DNA of 64,000 nucleotides from Thamnaconus septentrionalis. Lineage: Eukaryota > Chordata > Actinopteri > Tetraodontiformes > Monacanthidae. The notes under the pieces were generated by a model, which was not told the DNA's origin, ran no database searches, and saw only the letters and a program-made list of their open reading frames with translations. The number at the start of each line of letters is the position of its first letter. Position 1 is the first letter of the stretch. Both the position numbers and the translations under genes were made by a program. Location: assembly GCA_009823395.1 (NCBI GenBank), contig CM020508.1, forward strand, positions 6,922,515-6,986,514, in the 5' to 3' direction. Below are positions 56,131 through 64,000 of this stretch, piece by piece.

Positions 56131-56275
56131 TGCAAACATAAATACTTATTATTAGCCCTTTTTTGAAGTTATCTCATAAAAAAAACATACTTTACAAATC
56201 ATAACATCCCAATTAATCAATTTAAAATGTTGAGACTGGGCCTTAAATTTGATAGTGCTGGTAAACCACACACAG
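56131..56275 (+). repeat. Unnamed dispersed repeat, copy 1
   Basis: Aligns colinearly with 58,475-58,648: GCAAAnATAAATACT, ATTATTA, AAGTTATCTCAT, ACTTTA, CAATnAATC, TAAAATGTTG, ACTGGGCCTT, AGTGnTGGTA and ACACACAG occur in the same order. No family is recognised. Confidence 0.6.
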
Positions 56276-57670
56276 CTTATTCAGTTTCTGAGAAAAGAAA
56301 ATGCAAAAGCAACACGGAATTTGATGTGATGCAAGTTGTACTGTTGTACAAGTTGTACTACCGCTTCAGAACCATGAAAGGATGTGGCAGGAGCGCAAGA
56401 AAAAGAAAAGCTAAAGTGTCCTTTAATCGGGGACAGTCCCCCCTCGTTGTCCGGCTGCTTTATCTTTGTTTCTTTCTTTTTTTTTTTTTCTACCGTGCAC
56501 GGAGTGTAAAAATCTTCCTTCCACTGCGAAGCTGTGAAGCCGCTGGCGAGTGAAGGTCATGCAGAAAGTGCTTGCCTCGCACGTTAAAGGCCTGTGGTGG
56601 ATGTGGTCAGCAGTTACTCCTCCTCTTCCAAACCAAACACAAAGGGCAGCGAGCGCTCTTCGCAGCGCGGGGACAGCACCTCTCTTCTCTTTCTGCTCCG
56701 CCGCTTTTACAACACAGCCGTCGCCTCAAAGCCCCTTTTGTTCACGTCCTGTCCTGTCGCCCTGTTGGTTCTTCTTCCCCCCTTTCTGCCCTCTATGATA
56801 ATCTGTCTCCTCCACAGAGTTTCTGTAAGTCACTGGTGTGTCACTGGCCTCTCATCGTTTAATCAAGTTATTCTAAACAATGTGAATGGATGTGTTTTTG
56901 AGGAACTACAGACAAGCAATAGTTTGAAAGAGATCATGAAATAGCTAAAAAAAACAAACCTCAAAACAATATCGCAGTGCCAAGCTGTACACAATGGTTT
57001 CAAACAACAAGTCTTGTTGTTTTTTTGTTTTTGTTTTCTCGCTGCAGTGAAGCCGAGCAGAAGGAAGTGGGAAGAGTCGAAGCAGCGGCTCGGCTCTCCC
57101 ATCATCCTTTGTGCTCCGCTCGCTTTTACACAGACCGAGCAGTAAAAAGCCAAAGTGGTGGACAATGAAGAGCCAAGTGACAAAGACGCACATACACAAA
57201 CTGAACTCCACAGGCCTGAATGCACCGAGTTGCTGCCATTCGATTGGCTGAACAGCTATCTCTGTTGAATGTTTCTGTTTTGTGGCGCACCTGCTCTCTT
57301 CACGCGCAACATCCACCATTCACGCTGTGAATGGGCTTCGGCCCGCATCCGAATGAGGCGGTGGTGGCGGTCTGACTAGCGTCCAGCCACCTGGTAAGAC
57401 GCCAGCAGAGGGGAGGGGAGCAGCGTGCACGTTACTCTGATCCCTGACCGGGCCTTCAGCCAAGCCTGCGGCAGGTCCGCCAGCCAAACTCGTGAAATTC
57501 CAGAAGTGCGTCCCAGCGATCGGACTCTCACCAAACACAGGGAGGAAGGCAGCGCTGGCAGCTCTTCTGCTCACTCCCGCATTTTCTATTTTCCGACAGC
57601 CGGGAAGCAGCGCGTTGGCTGTCAGCGCTTCCCTTTCTGCAAAGCGTGCCCATTAGAATAAAGCTGGATT
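56276..57670. other. Unique sequence, nothing recognised
   Basis: T-runs near 56,478. Frames of up to 124 codons on both strands at 56,550-57,320 show no domain. Confidence 0.4.
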
Positions 57671-57697
57671 CAACAACAACAACAACAACAACAACAA
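57671..57697. repeat. (CAA)9 trinucleotide tract
   Basis: Nine perfect CAA units. Confidence 0.96.
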
Positions 57698-58474
57698 ACG
57701 CGATCAAGACACAAAAAAATTCATCAGCTCTGCACCCAAACTCTTCGTGATTTCCCAGAAAAAAAAAAAAACACAGCCCTGCGCTTAAAAAGACTGCACG
57801 CACACCCAAAACTCACATGACACGGAGTAGAATAGCAGGCCTTGTCTCATTACGGTCTGTCCGAGAGGGGACGAATGATGGAGTGGAAACATAAACAGGC
57901 GAATCAACCGGCGAGGAGCCGCGGATGAGAAAACTGTCGGCGGAGGGAATATAACTCACTCTGTTATGACACAAAACAACAGGCGGGGCGAAGAGAAAAC
58001 ATACAAAAGCCGGGAATGGGAGACAGGAAAATGTTCAAATGAAAAGTAAACAAAGGCTGACAGCTAGCATAACATCCACGGCGGTTCCCTGACCGTGCAC
58101 GCGCTCCTCCGGCGAGAGCCTGCGATATCAATTTGTGTTAGCAATCACAGGCTCGACGGCGGCGGAGGAAACGGCGCTTCCTGACGGAGGAGGAGGGAAA
58201 AAAAATAAAAGGGGTGTTTGAAAAGTAGTTGGACAATGGAAGGAGGTAAGATGGGGAGCGCTGGGGTTGAGCCAAATGAGGTGGATTTGTGCAGTTGTTT
58301 CATATTGTCACACAAATTGTGCAAATGACAGTTACTTACAGAATGCACATTTTGGAACGACATCCTTCAAAAAAATAAACAAAAAAGTGAATAAAAAAAG
58401 AACAGAAAAACAGGCTAACATAGTTTTCTGATTGTGCAATAGGACCACCTCCTTGCAAGCGACCTCTGTGTCTG
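57698..58474. other. Unique sequence, nothing recognised
   Basis: GC-balanced to 58,180, then A-rich. No gene or known repeat. Confidence 0.4.
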
Positions 58475-58648
58475 AGCAAATATAAATACTGATTATTACC
58501 AATAAAGTTATCTCATGAAAAAACTTTAGACTTTAGCACTTCATAGTATTCCAATGAATCCATCTAAAATGTTGCCAACTGGGCCTTTAAATCGAAATAT
58601 GTGCTTCTTGCTTGATGTAACTGCCAGTGTTGGTAGACACACACACAG
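58475..58648 (+). repeat. Unnamed dispersed repeat, copy 2
   Basis: Second copy of the repeat at 56,131, in direct orientation about 2.35 kb away. It has an extra stretch of about 30 bp between GGGCCTTTAAAT and AGTGTTGGTAGACAC. It ends in a short ACAC run. Confidence 0.6.
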
Positions 58649-59214
58649 AAAAACAAACAAAATTAAAAAGTGAGTCGGACTCAAAAGGCCATTTCTTATC
58701 AGGAGCTCATCAACTTTGCCGACTTGCCGAGGCGTCCGACTCTGAACAGACACTGCTGGCCGCCGTCTGTCTTTGTCCTGGCTTCTTCTGCCCGGCAACA
58801 ATTAACGCTGCGGAGTTGCGTGCCGCCCACCGGCCTGCGTGTCATTCGCCATGCGATGGACGAATCCCCCTCCGGATTGATGGGGAAACAAAATCAATGG
58901 CGTTCCGGGACTGGCTGCCAGCCGCGTATGGAGTTGTCAGCGGCGGGGGCCGTCCTTCCTTCCTGCAGGAGGCGGCGGTGGGGGCGGGACTCAGTGGCAC
59001 AATGGCCCGCGTGGACGGTTTGTTTAAGGCTGGAGTGGCCTCGGGGTGTTGACACAGCTGCCAGGCGGGACCAGGGGCAGACTGAGAGTTTGGGGTAAAA
59101 AGCAGCCGGAGCGTCGGGGTCAGAGGTAATGACGGGTAAGACGGAGTGGCCAACACGTGTTGTTGTGAGGCTGGGAAACACATCTGGCTGTTGGAGGCAG
59201 TTTTGGTTCCTGAA

Positions 59215-59216
<2 letters not shown>
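58649..59216. other. Unique sequence, nothing recognised
   Basis: GC-rich, with overlapping frames of up to 153 codons on both strands at 58,627-59,303. No domain was recognised. Confidence 0.35.

Positions 59217-59252
<36 letters not shown>
59217..59252. repeat. (CAG)12 trinucleotide repeat
   Basis: Twelve perfect CAG units. The minus frames give poly-Leu or poly-Cys. Confidence 0.97.
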
Positions 59253-59253
<1 letters not shown>

Positions 59254-59984
59254 TCGTGGGCTGTGAAAATAATTCTCTGTTTTTGAGTTGATTGCGGTGA
59301 CAAAGGGCTGTTTTTGTCATTATCAGCATCTATCAGTCAGGGTGACCCCTGGCTCCCTCATCAGCAGTGTGTGTGTGGGTGTGTGTCTCTCTGTGTGTCC
59401 CTGTGTGTGTTAGGGAGTTGTTTGTCCTCATTAGGATTAAAGAGCCTTTCAGAAAAAAAAAAGGAGGGGGGGGGGGGCAGACTGAAGTGACCTCAACACC
59501 ACGTCGCCTGTGTTGCCTCAACCCTGCAGCCAGCGACCTTTGCCTCTCCTCCGATCTTCCCACTTCCTGTTTCACACGACAGCCAGAGCAGCTAAACACG
59601 ACCGCCGCTGCTGCCAAGAGAGCTCCAGAAAAATACCACGCCGCACTGCCGGGAAGTTTTCAACCACCCTGCGTGTTGCAACAGTCGCTTTTATCAATGT
59701 TTGCCGACGCACGTCCCCTGTGAATTTGCTTGGCCCCCGTACCCTCATGCAAAATTCAGTTTATTTGCACAATGAATAGTAGTTCTGGTTTACCGGTTCC
59801 CGGGGAAACAACAATGGAACATTTCAATGACTGCAGCAATTTTGCCTCCTTGACCCTCGTGACCTGCATCACTTTGAAGAAAGCCTCAGTCAGTCTCATG
59901 ACAGACAGACACACACGGCGGAAACAAATGAACTGGAGTCGGGAAAAACTGCAACCCAGGCACATTTCAAAGGCTGCAGCGTGT
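59253..59984. other. Unique sequence, nothing recognised
   Basis: TG-rich at 59,367-59,410, an A/G homopolymer at 59,451-59,477, then ordinary sequence. Confidence 0.4.
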
Positions 59985-60860
59985 TAATAGCCTGTTGTTT
60001 CATGTAATTGCGGTGACATTAGGCAAAGACGGTCAATATCATAAATTGCGACGCTATCGCCGATCTACTGCTAGCAGCGCCGCACGGCGTCTACTTAAGA
60101 CTTATTATGTCATTAAACAGGCATAAAAGCAGCTCAAGCCTAATAAGTCACATCATTTTTGTGGACGTGCTGCGATGAAGGAACCCATTAGACGTCTGTT
60201 ACAGTCAGATAATATTGACTTTGCTCTTAATGCCACTGATGTCTTTTCATCTTACCTCTCTGTTTATTTATTCTGTGATTTATGCAGCTTTTTTTTCTTC
60301 GCTGTTTTTTTTCCGTAAAGTTTCTTTTTCCAGGACTCTCCTGCTTAATTGGACCCGCAAACACTCAACGATCTTTTAATTGAACGTCCCTCCCTCCCGT
60401 TGCGCCGCTTCCTCCTCGGGCTAATGAAACATCGGAAGCGTCTTTGACAATTTGCTGATTATTCATCGATATTGTTGCCCGCGATGCAATGCCAAGGCAC
60501 GCAGATAATTGCTAATCGGCTCATAATGAACGGCGAGAAACACAGTTCAAAGTTTTGACCGTGACCATCGCAACGGGGGACGGCGAACCGCAAAACTCTG
60601 CTTTATTTTCACCTCCCCCTGTATCGATATTAAAACATATGAAGAACGGCGACAGCGGCTGCAGGGGACCAAAGCTGAATTATTGCTCTCAGTCAAATTA
60701 GCCTCTGGAAACTAATGTAATTATTTGGCACTTCACTGGTCCAGGGCTGGGGGAGTGAGGGGGAAGGGTAAGAGGGGGAGCATGCTCCAGCTGACATGAT
60801 TTCATGCAGAAAATTTATTCGACTGTCAATATCATTTAGATCTTTCCGAGTGAGCACTAG
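59985..60860. promoter_or_regulatory. Extended CNE-like block
   Basis: Nearly 900 bp of non-repetitive sequence dense in TAAT/ATTA and related cores: ATGTAATTGCGGTGACATTA (from 60,003), AAGCCTAATAAGTCAC, CTTTTAATTGAACG, GCTGATTATTCATCGAT, AGATAATTGCTAATCGGC and ACTAATGTAATTATTTGG. A TGACATGATTTCATG word lies near 60,795 and a CTGTCAA, the reverse of a MEIS/PREP TTGACAG, near 60,823. Interrupted by T-rich stretches near 60,290. A cluster of regulatory elements is inferred. Confidence 0.4.
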
Positions 60861-60870
60861 AGCCTGAGAG

Positions 60871-60914
60871 GCGGAGGAGAGAGGAGGAGGAGGAGGAGGA
60901 GGGAGGAGGAGGAG
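60871..60914. repeat. (GGA)n trinucleotide tract
   Basis: Imperfect GGA array. Confidence 0.95.
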
Positions 60915-61332
60915 CACAATCATAACGACTTTGTCTTCCGTCTTCGGCTCTCTGACGGCCAGGCTTCGCTCCGTGCATCTTAGACCCATAGCTGTGCAGA
61001 CGGGAGGGCGTCAGAAAGCAGCAACTGAACCACGGTGTCCTACCAGTGACAACAGCTGTTGACGGCTGCGTGCGATTCCACCAATCTGTGGTGGAATTTC
61101 ATGCGTCTGTTTGCGTTTTTTTGTAAGTTTTGGTATTTGGTATTTATTTTGCAAATTAGCAGTGTCCATGTTTCATTAGTGCTAATTCAAGTTACTAATG
61201 ATTCAAGCACAAATTATGTGTTATTTTAACATAAATCCTTTCAAATTTTCAGGAAAAGAAACCCATCATATATTTCAAGTAGACAACATCAGTTCAGCCA
61301 TTAGGGACAAGTTGGTTTTCTCTTTGGTTGTG
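60915..61332. other. Unique sequence, nothing recognised
   Basis: AT-rich towards 61,250. No gene or repeat identified. Confidence 0.4.
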
Positions 61333-61395
61333 CAAGGCGCTTTGAGACGCCTTTGGGTGTAATTTAGCACTTTATGAATAAAAGTTAATCGCTTG
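61333..61395 (+). mobile_element. Retroposon 3'-tail-like fragment
   Basis: AAGGCGCTTTGAGACGCCTT, then TTTAGCACTTTATGAATAAA, resembles the common ending 'GCGCTTTGAGA..GCGCTATATAAATAAA' of fish retroposons. The family is uncertain. Confidence 0.45.
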
Positions 61396-62284
61396 ATTGA
61401 CTGAACAAAGACACAAGTTATGACAGTAACTTTGATCAAAACTTCTTTCAGCATCAGTTGTCTGTAATTTTGAGTATTACTCAACCACACTCGCTGGAAA
61501 GCTCTGGTGGTCGACATTCATTGCGGAGGATGGAGTTTGTGGTCGAGATACCCGTTTAATGCAGCTGAGACTATTGTTTGAAGACAGTCGTACAGCTTCC
61601 TGGTTGTTGCGGGCTGCAGAAGGCGACTCTCCGGTCCGTATTTGGCCTTGAGTTTGACAGAGTGGTCGAATCAATCTCACCATTTCATTTCTGAGTGGCG
61701 GTGCCCACTTCAGAAGACGTGCCTGCAGAGCCTTTTATTCCAACTGTCAACTCGATGTCAACCCAGGCCTTTGAAGAAACACACAACAATACACACTTGC
61801 AACAGTCAGGAGCAACCAGAGCAGGACAACAAGTCTGGTGTCTTTTAGATTTGGATCGGAGAGGCAGGAGCTCCGAGAGGCGACGGAGGAACCAGCGTCG
61901 AGTCTCCTCGGTGCTAATTCTGGGTATCGGAGGCATCTCATTAGGACAGACAGGAGGAGTCAGTGCACACTAGTCAGCCGGCGGAATAGCTAACAAAGCA
62001 GCCCTCCGCAAGAGAATGGTGTCTATCCATCATTTGCATGTTTGAGCTCAGAGCGTTAAAACCCACAAGGAGATATTTGCATTCTCTTTATAGTCATTTG
62101 CAAAAGGCAATTGAGGAGTGAAAAAGAGACTCTGCTGGGAGGGAAGGACGCCTGCTGTCCATTGTTAGCATAAAAAAAAAAAAGTGAGGCTGTTTCTTCT
62201 GAGCCGCCTGATCAGAACGTTGCTCAGTGTCCCCCCAAGCAATGGTGGTTACACCCTGGGGATGGAAGGGAGAGAGTGGGGGGG
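61396..62284. other. Unique sequence, nothing gene-like
   Basis: Two perfect ATTTGCAT octamers lie at 62,032-62,039 and 62,075-62,082. Frames of up to 92 codons at 61,695-61,973 are unrecognised. Confidence 0.4.
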
Positions 62285-62336
62285 TCCTGATCCTGATCTG
62301 GTGAGACGTCCTGGCCTCACCAGATCAGGACCAGGA
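62285..62336. other. 21-bp-stem hairpin
   Basis: TCCTGATCTGGTGAG (62,291-62,305) pairs perfectly with CTCACCAGATCAGGA (62,316-62,330) around a 10-nt loop. After one mismatch, five further pairs extend the stem to 21 positions. It is too short for an ordinary miRNA precursor unless the flanks also pair. Confidence 0.9.
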
Positions 62337-63481
62337 AGTGACTTTTACACACATCCTTCCACTGGAAACGCTGCCTTTAATTCTGCCTGCACTGGTCTTT
62401 GGATAAGACTTTGTTAGGTCAGTTATTTGGCCTCGGAGGCTGCTGGTACTGAGTTTATGTTGCTTTAATTATAACTGGGACAATTTGATCTATATATACA
62501 TTATGGTGTTTGATTACTATAAACCCTGCAGTCTGAGCAGATGGGAGGAATACAGACATTCAGGTTCTGCTTCATCCCAAACGCCTACAGACTGAGACAT
62601 GCCGCAGTTAATCAACTGCTGTTTATGATGTGTTTTTTTAAAGTGAAATATGTAAAACACTAAATTAGGGATGTTTCCAATGACAATATGGGTCAAGTTG
62701 CTTTCAATCAATCAACGACAATCAATCAACTACGCTTTGCCCACTTTGAATTTGAACTAACTGATTCTAGAAAAAGTTCCTCCTCAATGTTGTCGCGACA
62801 AAAAACTCAAGAGCCAAAAGCTAAAAGCTGGAGATGACAAATATTAAATGTCCAGATTAAATTCTAAAACAAACCAATGCCAACTCCAAATCACCGTGGA
62901 AGGAGCGCAACTTGGTTGTCATAACATATTATTGAGGCAATATATTCACAGTACGTGCGTTGAAACATCTCAAAATATCTATGTTTACAGCCATCCATGA
63001 ACATTTTTTTGCAAATAGTGACGTACAAAAAAAATGCTTTGTTGTGTATTTCTACATATTCAGAAGGAGGCATATCGTTAGCCTAATAGCATAATTGCCT
63101 AAGTAATTTTTTGGCCAAATTGTGACATCTGCCTAACTTTACCAAAGTGCTTGCTAAAAAATGTGTTTTTCCTGTTTTCCGAAAACTTTCAAATATGACT
63201 TAGGCAACTATGCCGATTTCAAGTATTTGTGAGTTTTCGTCCTTTCTGAAAAGTGGAGCAAGGGTCAGGCTTCAGACTTGTTTCTTCACCGGCAGGCTGG
63301 AGACGCGTGTTGCCGCTGGAAAACGTCAGCAAGCAAAATTTTGCATGGCAAAGGGCCTTTAAAGGAGGCGTTAAACAGTCGCGTGAAAAAGGGGAGATCA
63401 GCGTGAGAGTGTGTCCTCGGGCTGCGGCAGCGTTCACACAATCGCACAGAGTCGTCGGCATAGCGAGTGAGGCGAGGTGGT
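62337..63481. other. Unique AT-rich sequence, nothing recognised
   Basis: Small AATC repeats near 62,705-62,730. No gene, repeat family or regulatory cluster identified. Confidence 0.4.
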
Positions 63482-63518
63482 AGAGGAGGAGGAGGAGGAG
63501 GAGGAGGAGGAGGAGGAG
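63482..63518. repeat. (AGG)12 trinucleotide tract
   Basis: Uninterrupted AGG array. The poly-Ser or poly-Leu minus frames are artefacts. Confidence 0.97.
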
Positions 63519-64000
63519 TGGCGGAGTTTCAGTGAGAGAGAGAAGAGCAAACAGAGGTGAAGATGAGATAAGGCACAAGACCGTCTGGGAGCCTCGGGGC
63601 CGTCCTGCAGACTGAGCTGGCGCAGCCAACCGACGTCACGGCCGAACACGCTCGCACACAACCAGTTTGACAGTTGAGAGTCAAACCTGGCGGAACCGAC
63701 GGAGACGCTGTTTATCTGTTGACACTCCAAACCTGCAGGTTCTGCCCCGAGGCCGTCGCAGTGCAGGTTCGCCGGGGCGGCTTAAATATTTGCAAGTCGA
63801 CGGCGCCGCCTCTCATCGTCGTCTGTCTCACGATTTTTCTTTTCTTTTTTAGGGATTTTTTTTAAGACAGCAGCCAAACAATGGTCACGGCACAAAGAGA
63901 GATTAAAAACACTACAGTGCAAGAATGTTTTCATGTCAACAAAAGTCGGTTTGTTTTAGGCCCCGGCAGCGGGAGAGCAGCGGCGCTTCGTCAGCCGATC
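63519..64000. other. GC-rich unique sequence to window end
   Basis: Moderate CpG content and 61-63-codon frames near 63,670. Nothing recognised. A feature could continue beyond the window. Confidence 0.35.

Overview
The window looks like non-coding nuclear DNA from a teleost (ray-finned) fish, probably a percomorph. Four things point that way. Perfect di-, tri- and tetranucleotide microsatellites are dense throughout. Short retroposon and DNA-transposon fragments have the look of common fish repeats: a tRNA-headed SINE-like element at about 27,800-28,110, a LINE 3' tail at about 15,000-15,133, a hAT-type MITE at 39,852-39,899, and a 'CACTTTATTAGGTAC' element at 3,821-3,866. Unique sequence alternates with blocks rich in TAAT/ATTA motifs. 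No long, compositionally normal open reading frame is present. The repeat names are recalled from general knowledge of fish genomes and were not checked by search.

I found no protein-coding gene that can be supported from sequence alone. Most of the long open frames are translations of microsatellites (His-Thr, Cys-Val, Leu-Ser, Arg-Glu, Ser, Ala runs) or of polypurine/polypyrimidine tracts. The only gene-like signals are weak. Around 29,825-30,240 lie a TATA motif, a possible short first exon with a signal-peptide-like reading ending on a good splice donor, and a nearby possible 27-nt microexon. A CpG-rich block with GC boxes spans about 38,640-39,850. The window is best read as a large intron or an intergenic region, perhaps beside a developmental gene.

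Layout. 1-18 kb is mostly unique AT-rich DNA with a few decayed transposon pieces and two motif-dense, CNE-like segments (10,490-10,805 and 15,360-15,515). 18.5-29 kb is microsatellite-rich: (AC)51, an ATCT/CCAT higher-order array, (CAG)18 and (AC)30. It also holds a cluster of RFX X-box-like motifs (22,078-23,003) and a palindrome made of two abutting E-boxes (25,283). 29-51 kb is the most GC-rich and purine-skewed part, with GA/CT arrays, G-quadruplex candidates, CpG-rich blocks and a 550-bp polypurine tract. 51-64 kb returns to unique sequence with CNE-like blocks (53,215-53,405 and 59,985-60,860), a diverged repeat present twice in direct orientation (56,131 and 58,475), and a strong hairpin (62,285-62,336).

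Any joint function can only be inferred. Homeodomain/MEIS-type motif clusters, CTCF-like sites (19,198; 51,341) and RFX/E-box motifs would fit a cis-regulatory landscape. Conservation, chromatin and transcript data are needed to confirm it.
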